Assembly (NCBI RefSeq): GCF_012933505.1
Contig: NZ_JABBNB010000001.1
Span: 434,001-498,000, forward strand
Direction of reading: 5' to 3'
Source: Gordonia asplenii
GTDB lineage: Bacteria; Actinomycetota; Actinomycetes; Mycobacteriales; Mycobacteriaceae
DNA length: 64,000 nucleotides
Shown: in pieces, positions 33,954 to 42,786 of the stretch
How positions within the stretch are numbered: the first letter of the stretch is position 1
Layout of the letters: each line of letters opens with the position of its first letter
Notes under the pieces: generated by a model
Told to the model about the DNA's origin: nothing
What the model saw: the letters and a program-made list of their open reading frames with translations, nothing else
The model's database searches: none
Position numbers and translations under genes: made by a program

Positions 33954-35576
33954 ATGGCTACCCAACTTCTGGTCTCCGGTCACGTCTATACCCCGGCCTC
34001 GCCGGACGCCACCGCGATGGCGGTCACCGACGGTGTCGTCGTGTGGGTCGGCTCCGACGCCGTCGGCGCGGCACTTCACCCCGACGCCGAGGTCATCGAC
34101 CTCGGCGGGCGGTTCGTAGCACCGGCATTCGTCGACTCACACGTCCACCTGACCCCACTCGGGCTTGCGCTGAGCGGGCGCACCGCCGCAGACGCCGTGT
34201 CAGCGGCGGATCTTCTCGATCGACTGCGCGTGTTGGTCGGCGGTCTGAGCCGCGACGCCGTTGTCATCCAGGGCGGGTGGGACGAATCCACGTGGACCGA
34301 CCGCCGGATCCCGACGACCGAAGAGATCGACGCCGTCGTCGGGGACCGGTTGGTGTATCTGTCCCGGGTGGACGAACATTCGGCGCTCGCGTCGTCGGCG
34401 CTGCGTGCGGCGGTTCCGGAGCTTGCCGGCATGACGGGTGTCGGCGTCGACGGCCCGCTGACCGGGGACGCCCACCACGCGGTCCGAGCCGCCGCCCGCG
34501 CGTCGCTGTCCGCGGGGCAACGCGCGACCGCTCAGCGGCGTGCCCTCGACCACTGCGCGGCCGCGGGCATCGTCGCCGTGCACGAGAACGGCGGCCCGGA
34601 GATCGCCGGCCTCGACGATTTCCGCGCGGTCGGCGACCTCGATCACCCGGTCGCCGTCCGTCGACTCTGGGGCGCACCGGTCGCCAGCGCAGCGCAGGCC
34701 ACGGCGGTCCTCGCCGAAACGGGCGCCGACGGCCTCGCCGGCGACCTCTTCGTCGACGGTTCCCTCGGCTCGCGCACGGCCCTGTTGTCCGAGCCGTACG
34801 CCGACGATCTGGGCACCAGCGGCGTCGAATTCCTCGACGCCGAGCAGATCTACACCCACCTGCGCGCCTGCACCGATGCCGGTGTGCAGGCCGGATTCCA
34901 CGTCATCGGCGACCGCGCGATGGCCGGCGTCGTCGATGCGCTGGACCGCCTCGCCGCGCAACTTCCGACGGCGTCGATCGCGAAATGCGCGCACCGCGTC
35001 GAGCACGCCGAAATGGTCACGGCCGCACAGGCGGCGACACTGGCGCGCTGCGGCGTCATCGCGAGCATGCAGCCCGCCTTCGACGCCGCATGGGGCGGAC
35101 CCGGCGCGCTGTACCGTACTCGCCTCGGCGATCGCGCCGACGGTCTGAACGACTTCGCGATGCTCGCGAAAACCGGTGTGGCACTGTCATTCTCGTCAGA
35201 TGCTCCAGTCACCCAGGTCGACCCGTGGGCAACGGTGCGGGCGGCGGTACATCACCACACGTCGACCAGCGCGGTGTCGGCGCGAGCAGCGTTCGCCGCC
35301 TGCACCCGCGGCGGGTGGCGCGCGGCGGGCATCAACGACGGGATGACCGGAACGCTGGTTCCGGGGGCGCCCGCGCACTACGCGGTCTGGGAGGTCGAAG
35401 ACTTCGTCGTCGCCGGCTCCGACGAGAAAGTGCAGCGCTGGTCCACCGACCCGCGTTCGCGAGTTCCGTCGCTGCCCGACGTCGCTCCCGGCGCCACGTT
35501 GCCGACCTGCGTCGCGACCGTGTCGGCCGGTCGGGCGATCTTCGGCGACATCGGCGTCGGAGCCGACGCCCGGTGA
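33954..35576 (+). CDS. Amidohydrolase (YtcJ-like)
   Basis: The 540-residue metal-dependent hydrolase belongs to the amidohydrolase-3 group. FVDSHVHLTPLG (about residue 59) gives the HxH metal ligands, CAHRVEHAEMV and FHVIGDRAM contribute His ligands, and SFSSDAPVTQVDPW (about 417) the terminal Asp. These enzymes hydrolyse N-acyl or formamide-like bonds of unknown substrates. The ATG is preceded by CACACTAGAAGCC, almost the same as upstream of the gene at 60649. Its TGA overlaps the lnt GTG. Confidence 0.82.
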   Translation: MATQLLVSGHVYTPASPDATAMAVTDGVVVWVGSDAVGAALHPDAEVIDLGGRFVAPAFVDSHVHLTPLGLALSGRTAADAVSAADLLDRLRVLVGGLSRDAVVIQGGWDESTWTDRRIPTTEEIDAVVGDRLVYLSRVDEHSALASSALRAAVPELAGMTGVGVDGPLTGDAHHAVRAAARASLSAGQRATAQRRALDHCAAAGIVAVHENGGPEIAGLDDFRAVGDLDHPVAVRRLWGAPVASAAQATAVLAETGADGLAGDLFVDGSLGSRTALLSEPYADDLGTSGVEFLDAEQIYTHLRACTDAGVQAGFHVIGDRAMAGVVDALDRLAAQLPTASIAKCAHRVEHAEMVTAAQAATLARCGVIASMQPAFDAAWGGPGALYRTRLGDRADGLNDFAMLAKTGVALSFSSDAPVTQVDPWATVRAAVHHHTSTSAVSARAAFAACTRGGWRAAGINDGMTGTLVPGAPAHYAVWEVEDFVVAGSDEKVQRWSTDPRSRVPSLPDVAPGATLPTCVATVSAGRAIFGDIGVGADAR

Positions 35577-37273
35577 TCAGCGTCGAGCCGGGACGGCTGT
35601 TGCGCGACGAGCGCGCCCGCGACTGGGGGTGGCGCACCGCCGTCGGCGCCGTGGCGGGCGGTTTGATGTGGGCGGCCTTCCCGCCGCGCAATCTGTGGTT
35701 CCTGGCCGTCGTCGCACTCGGTCTGCTCGCCGTCGCATTGCGCCTGGGCCGGCCGCGCGTACGTCTGGGCGCCTGGGTGGGCTTCGTCTTCGGGCTGGCC
35801 TTCTTCATTCCGCTGCTGCCCTGGATCGGGGTGTACGTCGGGCCGTTGCCCTGGCTGGCGCTGGCGACGGTGTTGGCGGTGTTCCTCGCGGCCTTCGGGG
35901 TGATGGCCACGGTGAGTATGCGTCTGCCGGTGCCGCCGCTGTGGTTCGCGTTGAGCTGGGTCGCCGTCGAAGCGGCCCGCTCGACCTTTCCGTTCGGTGG
36001 ATTCCCCTGGGGCAGAGCAGCTTTCAGTCAAACAGATGGTCCGCTGCTGCCATTGGCCTCGGCGGTCGGCGTCACCGGGTTATCGTTCGGCGTCGCGCTG
36101 TTCGGGTCGTCGGTGGCGTGGTTGCTGGTGATGCTCGGGCAGTCGTATCGGCGCTCGGCGTCCGACGACGCGCTCAGCCCCGACGACCGCCATCCATTAC
36201 GCTCGGCGCGGCTGCGGACGGCGATGGTCCTCGTCGTGCTGGCGTTGGTGGCGCCGGTCGCAGCGATCGCGCTGACTCCCGGGTCGCAAGACAAGAATCT
36301 ATCGCCGACGACGGCGTCGGTCGCGGTCATCCAGGGCAATGTCCCGCGGCTCGGTCTCGACTTCAACGCACAGCGTCGCGCGGTGCTCGACAATCACGTC
36401 GCGCAGACACAACGACTGGCCGCAGCCGTCCACGCCGGAACGACACCCCGGCCGGATTTCGTCGTGTGGCCGGAGAACGCCTCCGATATCTCCCCGCTGA
36501 CCAACTCCGATGCGGCCGACGAGATCACCGCGGCGTCGGTCGCCGTCGGCGCACCCATCCTCGTCGGCACGCTGGTGAGCAATCCCGACGGCCGATACAC
36601 CAACACGGTGCTGCTGTGGGAGGGGACGCACGGCCCGGTAGGGCGCTACGACAAGCACATCGTGCAGCCGTTCGGCGAGTACCTGCCGTGGCGGCCGTTC
36701 TTCCGGCTGTTCTCGTCCTACGCCGACATGGCGGGGGACTTCGAAGCCGGCACCGGTCCGTCGGTGCTCGACGTCGCGGGCACGTCGGGGCCGGTGCGCG
36801 TCGGTGTGTCGACGTGCTGGGAGGTCGCCTTCGACCGATCCGCCCAAGCAGCCGTCGATCAGGGCGCGCAGATCCTCTACGTACCGACCAACAACGCGAC
36901 CTTCGGCCGCACCGAGATGACCTATCAGCAGCTGGCGATGTCGCAGGTGCGCGCCGTCGAACACGGTCGCACGGTGCTTGTCGCGGCGACGTCGGGAATC
37001 AGCGCGATCGTCGCACCGGACGGATCGATCACCGCCCAGAGCGAGTTCTTCACCCCCGACACCCTGACCGGACGAGTGGTGTTGCACACGTCGAAGACGC
37101 TGGCCACGCGGCTGGGCGGCTGGCCGACGCGGGTTCTCGTGCTCTTTGCCATCTGCGGTTTTTTGTTTGCGATCGCCACGCACACTAGATTGAGTAGTCG
37201 ATTCAACCGACTGCCGGGTGCCCCGAGGGGAGACGGCACAACTACGAAGGAGCCCGATGGCAGCCGGGACTGA
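35573..37273 (+). CDS. lnt: Apolipoprotein N-acyltransferase
   Basis: The 566-residue protein has an N-terminal membrane domain (about six segments in residues 20-235) and a nitrilase-type catalytic domain. The triad is E301 (WPENAS), K361 ([12 protein letters not shown]) and C415 (STCWEVAF). It N-acylates the lipid-modified Cys of lipoproteins on the outer face of the plasma membrane. In Mycobacterium tuberculosis the domain is fused to Ppm1; here the two genes are separate and overlap by 17 bases, as in Mycobacterium smegmatis. Confidence 0.94.
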   Translation: MISVEPGRLLRDERARDWGWRTAVGAVAGGLMWAAFPPRNLWFLAVVALGLLAVALRLGRPRVRLGAWVGFVFGLAFFIPLLPWIGVYVGPLPWLALATVLAVFLAAFGVMATVSMRLPVPPLWFALSWVAVEAARSTFPFGGFPWGRAAFSQTDGPLLPLASAVGVTGLSFGVALFGSSVAWLLVMLGQSYRRSASDDALSPDDRHPLRSARLRTAMVLVVLALVAPVAAIALTPGSQDKNLSPTTASVAVIQGNVPRLGLDFNAQRRAVLDNHVAQTQRLAAAVHAGTTPRPDFVVWPENASDISPLTNSDAADEITAASVAVGAPILVGTLVSNPDGRYTNTVLLWEGTHGPVGRYDKHIVQPFGEYLPWRPFFRLFSSYADMAGDFEAGTGPSVLDVAGTSGPVRVGVSTCWEVAFDRSAQAAVDQGAQILYVPTNNATFGRTEMTYQQLAMSQVRAVEHGRTVLVAATSGISAIVAPDGSITAQSEFFTPDTLTGRVVLHTSKTLATRLGGWPTRVLVLFAICGFLFAIATHTRLSSRFNRLPGAPRGDGTTTKEPDGSRD

Positions 37274-38045
37274 CGGTGCGCAACACCCGACCGAGCAGGT
37301 CGGCCCCCATGGCGAAGGCGCACTGGTCGTCATTCCGACCTTCAATGAGCGGGACAATCTGCCGATCATCATCGACCGGCTGCACAAGGCGTTGACGGGT
37401 ATTCACGTGCTCGTCGTCGACGATTCGAGTCCGGACGGAACCGGGGAGGTCGCCGACAAGCTGGCAGCTGCCGACACCGACGGCCGGATCCACGTGCTGC
37501 ACCGCGTCGAGAAGGACGGACTCGGCAAGGCCTATCTCGCCGGCTTCGCGTGGGGCCTCGACCGCGACTATCACGTCATCATCGAGATGGACGCCGACGG
37601 TTCGCACGCGCCCGAACAGTTGTCGCGGCTGCTCGACGCCGTGAACGCGGGTGCCGACCTCGCGATCGGCTCGCGCTACGTCCCGGGCGGGCAGCTCGTG
37701 AACTGGCCCAAGCGCCGCGAGTTCCTGTCCAAGGGTGCCAACACCTACGCCCGACTCGCGCTGGGGTCGTCGATCCGCGACATCACCGCGGGGTTCCGCG
37801 CCTATCGGCGCAGCGTGCTGCAGACGATAGGCCTCGACGAGGTCGATTCGGCCGGGTACTGCTTCCAGATCGACCTGGCCTGGCGGACGCTGCAGGCCGG
37901 GTTCATCGTGCGCGAAGTCCCGATCACCTTCACCGAGCGGGCCATCGGCGAGTCGAAGATGAGCGGCGGCGTGATGACCGAGGCGTTCCTGCAGGTCGCC
38001 AAGTGGGGCATCGAAAGTCGGCGCAAGAAGTTCGCCCGCACGTAG
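37257..38045 (+). CDS. ppm1: Polyprenol-phosphate mannose synthase
   Basis: The 262-residue GT2 enzyme makes polyprenyl-phosphate-mannose from GDP-mannose, the donor for periplasmic mannosyltransferases and protein O-mannosylation. [12 protein letters not shown] (about residue 24), [11 protein letters not shown] and [13 protein letters not shown] (the DxD-type metal site near residue 118) are diagnostic; the C-terminal [19 protein letters not shown] is the usual dolichyl-phosphate mannose synthase tail. It lacks a membrane domain and probably binds Lnt. AAGGAG is four bases before the ATG. It feeds the GT87-like enzyme and LM/LAM synthesis. Confidence 0.95.
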   Translation: MAAGTDGAQHPTEQVGPHGEGALVVIPTFNERDNLPIIIDRLHKALTGIHVLVVDDSSPDGTGEVADKLAAADTDGRIHVLHRVEKDGLGKAYLAGFAWGLDRDYHVIIEMDADGSHAPEQLSRLLDAVNAGADLAIGSRYVPGGQLVNWPKRREFLSKGANTYARLALGSSIRDITAGFRAYRRSVLQTIGLDEVDSAGYCFQIDLAWRTLQAGFIVREVPITFTERAIGESKMSGGVMTEAFLQVAKWGIESRRKKFART

Positions 38046-38073
38046 CCGCGGGCGAGGCCTGCACCGAGACGAG

Positions 38074-38108
38074 GCCGCCCCCGACCGGAGGTACCGGTCG
38101 GGGGCGGC
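38074..38108. terminator. Strong bidirectional hairpin between ppm1 and rbpA
   Basis: A 15-base-pair perfect GC-rich stem (arms 38074-38088 and 38094-38108) closes the five-base loop AGGTA. It lies between two convergent genes and lacks a long T-run on either side. Confidence 0.8.
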
Positions 38109-38124
38109 TGTCGTCGGTTGGGGC

Positions 38125-38460
38125 CTATCCGCGGCGACGCGCCTTGAGGATGTCGAGGCGCTCATTGAGCAGCACTTCGAGTTCCTCTTCGGAACGACGC
38201 TCGAGCAGCATGTCCCAGTGGGTACGCGGCGGCTTGACCTTCTTCTCCTCCATCACGCCACCTTCGAGGATGGTGCCTTCCATGCCGTTCTTGCACGGCC
38301 ATTTCGAGGGCACTTCGGCGTCGTCGGCGAACGGGACGTCGAAGATCTCGCCGTTGTCGGTCTTGTACTGAACGATGCGCCGAGGCGCGAGATCGTGATC
38401 TCGATCGGTCTCGTAGCTCACCGCGCCGAGACGGCTACCCCGAAGAACTCGATCTGCCAT
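38125..38460 (-). CDS. rbpA: RNA polymerase-binding protein RbpA
   Basis: The 111-residue protein is the actinobacterial RbpA, which binds the principal sigma factor and stabilises the open promoter complex. MADRVLRGSRLGAVSYETD is the N-terminal tail; RRIVQYKTDNGEIFDVPFADDAEVP with WPCKNGMEGTILEG is the core; and the C-terminal sigma-interaction helix is THWDMLLERRSEEELEVLL. AAGGA lies six bases before the ATG. A -10-like TAGAAT is at 38498-38503 on the minus strand. Confidence 0.97.
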   Translation of the reverse strand: MADRVLRGSRLGAVSYETDRDHDLAPRRIVQYKTDNGEIFDVPFADDAEVPSKWPCKNGMEGTILEGGVMEEKKVKPPRTHWDMLLERRSEEELEVLLNERLDILKARRRG

Positions 38461-38497
38461 GAAAATTCCTTCCAAATCGCTTGCGCGTAACCCGGCC

Positions 38498-38517
38498 ATT
38501 CTACGCGCTTGTATTCT
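38498..38517. promoter_or_regulatory. Divergent -10 elements of rbpA and the zinc-ribbon gene
   Basis: TAGAAT (38498-38503, minus strand) lies 37 bases upstream of rbpA. TATTCT (38512-38517, plus strand) ends seven bases before the GTG at 38525, the spacing expected for a leaderless transcript. Both -35 regions are weak. Confidence 0.5.
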
Positions 38518-38524
38518 CGACCGT

Positions 38525-38866
38525 GTGACCAGTGTTGTTGCCGGGCGCCGGCGCCCGTATGCCTGCGCGTGGTGCGGCGCTACCATCGTCGATTCGGAGC
38601 GGGGCAGGCGGCGCAAGTACTGTAAGCAGTCGTGCAGGCAGCGTGCCTACGAACAGAGAACGCTCACCGAGGGTACGTCCATTCCCGCTGACGCGATGAT
38701 TCTCGCTCCCGACGAGCTCGAATCGTTCCGGGATCGGCTCTTCGAGCTGCGCTGCGCCGCCGAAGATCTTGCGACGGCGGTCGCCGAGGGAGCGGGGAGT
38801 GACGAAGTGACACGACTGTGCGACGACGTAGTGACCAGGGCGACACAAGCCGAGAGGTTCCGCTGA
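38525..38866 (+). CDS. Small zinc-ribbon-like protein
   Basis: The 113-residue protein starts with GTG and has a four-Cys motif CAWCG...KYCKQSCRQRAYEQR (residues about 12-42) expected to bind zinc, followed by an acidic helical tail. Similar cysteine patterns occur in short actinobacterial proteins of unknown role. No ribosome-binding site is seen, and the -10 spacing suggests leaderless translation. Its stop overlaps the cyclase ATG by one base (TGATG), so the two are coupled. Confidence 0.7.
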   Translation: MTSVVAGRRRPYACAWCGATIVDSERGRRRKYCKQSCRQRAYEQRTLTEGTSIPADAMILAPDELESFRDRLFELRCAAEDLATAVAEGAGSDEVTRLCDDVVTRATQAERFR

Positions 38867-39693
38867 TGACCGAGGATCTTGAACCGGATCCTGATGCAGT
38901 GCCGCAGACACAGCCGCGACGGTCGGCGCGCCGGCGCGCCGTCGAGTTGATCGAACGGGCCGATTCCAGCGAATCCGCCGTCCGGATGGCTCGTACCGCG
39001 CGCAGCATGGTGGCGGGCTCCCCGATCACGGTCAATCCGGCTGAGCGGACGTCGGATCGTCTCGCCCGGCTGATCGATGAGGCCAATCGTGAACAGCCAA
39101 GTGCGGTAAGAGAATTGGGTCTGGCGACAGTTCAGGTATGGCAGAATCTCACCCGTCGTCGGGCGAACAGCGATGAGCCGGTGCCCACCACGATCCTGTT
39201 CACCGACCTCGTCGCGTTCTCCACCTGGGCCCTGGCCGCCGGCGACGACCAGGTTCTCAAACTCCTCTCCGCGGTAAACACCGCGACGTCCGACGTCGTG
39301 CGTCAGCACGGCGGACAGGTCGTCAAGGGACTGGGCGACGGCACGATGGCGGTCTTCGCCGACGCCGGTGAGGCGATCATCGCCGCCCACGAGACGATCC
39401 AGGCGGTGAACGCCATCACCATCGACGACTATCGGCCCCAACTGCGGGCGGGGGTGCACACCGGAGCGCCGCGGGCCGTCGGCGACGACTTCCTCGGCGT
39501 CGACGTCAACATCGCCGCCCGGGTTGCCGCCGCCGCCGGAGCGGGGGAGGTCTTCGCCAGCGACCGTGCGCTCGCGGAATGCGACCCGGAGGCATTCTCC
39601 GTGCGCCGCAAACGGTTCAAGGCCAAAGGCGTGCCGAAGGAGCTGAAAGTGTTCTCCGTGGTACCGAGGTACTCGGGACCACCGGTCGATTGA
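38866..39693 (+). CDS. Class III adenylate/guanylate cyclase
   Basis: The 275-residue protein has a variable N-terminal region (1-100) and one class III catalytic domain (about 105-270). Metal-binding Asp residues are D114 (LFTDLVAFS) and D158 (GLGDG); the transition-state residues are N215 and R219 (DVNIAARV); K154 sits near the base-binding position. No membrane helix is visible, so it is cytosolic. It likely makes cAMP as a homodimer. It is coupled to the upstream zinc-ribbon gene. Confidence 0.88.
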   Translation: MTEDLEPDPDAVPQTQPRRSARRRAVELIERADSSESAVRMARTARSMVAGSPITVNPAERTSDRLARLIDEANREQPSAVRELGLATVQVWQNLTRRRANSDEPVPTTILFTDLVAFSTWALAAGDDQVLKLLSAVNTATSDVVRQHGGQVVKGLGDGTMAVFADAGEAIIAAHETIQAVNAITIDDYRPQLRAGVHTGAPRAVGDDFLGVDVNIAARVAAAAGAGEVFASDRALAECDPEAFSVRRKRFKAKGVPKELKVFSVVPRYSGPPVD

Positions 39694-40016
39694 GTGGGCG
39701 CGAGAATGGCTGTGTTCGCTCGACCGGGGTCCACGGTGGTAGGTCTCCTGGGCTGGTTGAGCCTGGTTTCACCGGCCGAAGCGTCCCTCTGCTGGTTGAG
39801 CCTGGTCGAGCGCCGTGCTGAGCGAGGCGCTAGCCGAGTCGAAGTAGCGCTACCCGAGGCCGTGTCGAAACCATGTCGGCGCAACCGATTTCGTCGGGGG
39901 TCGGGTTCGCTGAGGTGGTTGCGTGGTTTCGACTCGCTGCGCTCGCTCAACCAGCGGGAATAGCTCGCTCAACCAGCGGGAATAGCTCGCTCAACCAGCG
40001 AGAGTAGTTGGCAGTG
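39694..40016. repeat. Intergenic repeat cluster with a 22-bp tandem array
   Basis: No gene is seen. Three 22-bp units of the form GCTCGCTCAACCAGCGGGAA plus two bases run at 39941-40006, the last one diverged. Oppositely oriented partial copies (CTGGTTGAGC) occur near 39753 and 39790, and GTTTCGAC/GTCGAAAC motifs flank them, so the segment can fold into hairpins. It is a REP-like mosaic between two convergent genes. Confidence 0.85.
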
Positions 40017-40721
40017 TTACTTCGGATCGCGCAGCTCGGCGTTGGCGGCCCGCTCCTTCGCGAGGGCCCGGCCGCGGCGGCGGAACCGCCAGATGTAATA
40101 GCAGACGAGCGCGCCGACGACGGCGGCGATGATCGCTCCCCACGCGCCGGCGCCGCGGAAACCGGGACCGTTGACGTCGAGGATGAACTGTCCTCGGTAC
40201 GCACCGCTGGTGCGCCCCAACACGATCGACAGTGTCAGCAGGTTGGGGACCGCGGCGACGACGGCGAGCACGGTGAATGCGATCGTCGGGACGTACTTCA
40301 GTTTCGCCCGGTTGACGAAGGCGAGGCACAGGAACACAATCGGCAGCAGGGTGCAGAAGAAGGCGAGCGTGAAGCCTACCCAGATGCCGGTGCTGAATCG
40401 CCCGCTGACGCGTTCGGCGATCCGTTGCGCCCACCACTGCGGTAGCAGATTGGCCAGCACGAAGTAGGTGATCACCGCGAGGCCGATGAACACCAGCCAG
40501 ACGACCCCCTTCTTCGCGAGGCGATTGACCTTGTCGCCCAACGCTTCCGGCTTCGCCGGTGCCGGCTGGTCGACGTCGAGTCGCGGCTTGTCGAAGGCGG
40601 TCGGATCCAGGCCGGGCTGGGTGTGATGGTCGGCCGGGTGCCGACCCGTGGAGTGATTCGCGGAGGGATCGTACGACGACGGGTCGTACGCGGGCGGGTC
40701 GCCGTGCTGATTCGGGCTCAT
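40017..40721 (-). CDS. Hypothetical membrane protein
   Basis: The 234-residue product has a hydrophilic Pro/Asp/His-rich N-terminal 60 residues, then four hydrophobic segments at about 75-95, 110-135, 143-165 and 190-212, ending in a basic tail (RRRGRALAKERAANAELRDPK). Conserved relatives seem to exist in mycolata, but I know no function. The stop abuts the repeat cluster. It is divergent from nothing and lies 71 bases upstream of the CPBP gene's stop. Confidence 0.7.
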   Translation of the reverse strand: MSPNQHGDPPAYDPSSYDPSANHSTGRHPADHHTQPGLDPTAFDKPRLDVDQPAPAKPEALGDKVNRLAKKGVVWLVFIGLAVITYFVLANLLPQWWAQRIAERVSGRFSTGIWVGFTLAFFCTLLPIVFLCLAFVNRAKLKYVPTIAFTVLAVVAAVPNLLTLSIVLGRTSGAYRGQFILDVNGPGFRGAGAWGAIIAAVVGALVCYYIWRFRRRGRALAKERAANAELRDPK

Positions 40722-40792
40722 GTCAGCGAGTCTAGGACGCAGCTGAGGTCTGTTCTATGTGTGCCACGCCGGGTTTCGCACTATTGGGCGAG

Positions 40793-41542
40793 TCAACTCG
40801 ACAGATGCCACACTGCGGCGACCGCGAGCGCTCCGGTGGCGTTGAGGGCCCAATGTGCGGCGATCGACGCGAGCAGCGTACTGCTGCGGTAACGCAGCCA
40901 GCCGAACACGATGCCGGCGAATGTCGTGGCGATCACGGCACCGACGATTCCGGCGATCTCCCCGAATGTGCCGTCACCGAGGATGCCGCTCAATCCCCGG
41001 TTGCCGCCGGTGAGGCCGAAAGACGAAGCGATGTGCCAGGTTCCGAAGAGCAGTGCGCCGATGGTGATCCCGATGCGCAGCGGAAACACCTTCAGCATCG
41101 CGGCCTGCAACACACCGCGAAACGCGATCTCCTCCGGCAGAACGGTCAGCAGGGGGATCGTGACGAAGGCAGCGTAGAGCGCATCGCCCGACGACCCGTA
41201 GCGGTCCGAGGTGAAGAACTGTCGAAACCATGGGATGGCCACGGCGATCGCGACGATCACCGCGACGACGCCGATCGCACCGCCAGCCCAGGGCAGCCCG
41301 ACGCGCAGTTGCCGGGGCGTCAATCCCAAGTCGTACCAATTCAATCCGGCGAGCGCGCCACCGGCGAGCAGCAGCGCCGCCGCGATCGGAACCACGATCA
41401 CCGAGGCGAGCGGCGTCGTGAAGTGCGCGAGCAGGTTTGCGGCGACGAGGACGGAGATCACCGTGAGTACCAGCGCCAGTCCGCGCCGGTGCTCGGCGAA
41501 CAACGACAGCGCACGCGACATGCGCGACCCGATACCCGACAC
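40793..41542 (-). CDS. CPBP family intramembrane metalloprotease
   Basis: The 249-residue integral membrane protein has seven to eight hydrophobic segments and the Abi/CAAX-protease motifs: E137-E138-x3-R142 (PEEIAFRG), H170 (FGTWH) and H230-x3-N234 (AAHWALN). Such proteins cleave membrane peptides or act in bacteriocin immunity; the substrate is not known. The GTG at 41542 or an ATG at 41521 may be the start. It is divergent from an aminotransferase across only 38 bases. Confidence 0.85.
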   Translation of the reverse strand: MSGIGSRMSRALSLFAEHRRGLALVLTVISVLVAANLLAHFTTPLASVIVVPIAAALLLAGGALAGLNWYDLGLTPRQLRVGLPWAGGAIGVVAVIVAIAVAIPWFRQFFTSDRYGSSGDALYAAFVTIPLLTVLPEEIAFRGVLQAAMLKVFPLRIGITIGALLFGTWHIASSFGLTGGNRGLSGILGDGTFGEIAGIVGAVIATTFAGIVFGWLRYRSSTLLASIAAHWALNATGALAVAAVWHLSS

Positions 41543-41580
41543 CGTGCAAGCGTACGCGTCCGACGCCGCGGCGTAAGTTG

Positions 41581-42786
41581 ATGTCGGTGAGCAGCAAGCA
41601 GTTTCAGATCTCGCAGCGCGCGCAGCGGGTCGCGCCGTTTCAGGCGATGGAGTTCGCCAAGCATGCCGACGCCATGGAAGCCACCGGCCGCCACGTCACC
41701 CGCCTGAACATCGGCGAGCCCGATTTCGGTGCGCCGCCGGAATTCCTGCGCACCGTCCGCGAACTCGCCGATGGGCGTCCTACGCCGTACACGCCGTCGG
41801 TGGGAATCGGGGAACTGCGGTCGGCGATCGCCGAGCACTACCGCGCCGTCGACGGCCTCGACGTCGATCCGCGGCGCGTCTGCGTCACCGCCGGGGCGTC
41901 GGCAGCGTTGCTGTTGTGTGCCGCCGCGCTGATCGACCCGGGCGACCGCGTGCTCGTCGCCGATCCCTCCTATCCGTGCAACCGGCAGTTCGCGGAGAGT
42001 TTCGGCGCCGACGTCGCATTGCTGGCGACGTCAGCGGCGACCAGATTTCAGCTCGACGCGGCCTCGGTGATCGCGGCATGGGACTCCGATACTCGCGGGG
42101 TGATGCTCGCGTCACCGTCGAATCCGACCGGAACATCGCTCGCCGCAACGGAATTGACGAAGATCTGCGCGGCGGTGGCCGAGCGCGGCGGCTGGCGCAT
42201 CGTCGACGAGATCTACCTCGGCCTCACCCACGACGCCGGGGCGCGCAGCGTGCTCACCGTCGACGACGACGCGATCGTGGTGAACAGCTTCTCCAAGGTG
42301 TTCGGCCTGACCGGTTGGCGTCTCGGCTGGTGCGTCGTGCCCGACGTCATGGTCCCGGTGATCGAGAAGTTGGCTCAGAACTACTACATCTGCCCGTCGA
42401 CGCCCGCGCAGTACGCGGCGGTCACCTGTTTCGAGCCGGCGACACTCCAGCTGGCACAGGATCGGCGACGCCGGATCGTCGAGCGCAAAGAAATTGTGCT
42501 GCAAGCGCTTTCGGAGATGGGACTACCGGTTCCGGTTGCGCCCGACGGCGCCTTCTACGTGTACGTCGATGTGAGCGGCACCGGGCTCACGTCGTGGGAG
42601 TTCTGCGAGCAGGCACTTGAGCGAGCCAGGGTCTCGTTGACGCCCGGCCACGACTTCGGAGTCACCGGGGCCGAGCGGTTCGTCCGGCTGTCCTACGCGA
42701 TCGCCCCCGACGATCTTCGCGCCGGTCTGCGGCGGCTAGCCGACTTCGTCGCCGATCAGCCGACGAAGCCCGCGCCGACGTCGTAA
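41581..42786 (+). CDS. PLP-dependent class I/II aminotransferase
   Basis: The 401-residue fold-type I enzyme has the PLP lysine K239 in VNSFSKVFGLTGWRLGW, the ring-stacking TAGASAAL loop, SNPTGT and VDEIYLGL with its Asp for N1 of PLP. It resembles aspartate/aromatic aminotransferases, but substrate choice is unclear. The ATG at 41581 is used; a TTG directly before and a GTG at 41587 are alternatives, none with a clear ribosome-binding site. Its 3' end overlaps the convergent mntH by 31 bases. Confidence 0.85.
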   Translation: MSVSSKQFQISQRAQRVAPFQAMEFAKHADAMEATGRHVTRLNIGEPDFGAPPEFLRTVRELADGRPTPYTPSVGIGELRSAIAEHYRAVDGLDVDPRRVCVTAGASAALLLCAAALIDPGDRVLVADPSYPCNRQFAESFGADVALLATSAATRFQLDAASVIAAWDSDTRGVMLASPSNPTGTSLAATELTKICAAVAERGGWRIVDEIYLGLTHDAGARSVLTVDDDAIVVNSFSKVFGLTGWRLGWCVVPDVMVPVIEKLAQNYYICPSTPAQYAAVTCFEPATLQLAQDRRRRIVERKEIVLQALSEMGLPVPVAPDGAFYVYVDVSGTGLTSWEFCEQALERARVSLTPGHDFGVTGAERFVRLSYAIAPDDLRAGLRRLADFVADQPTKPAPTS

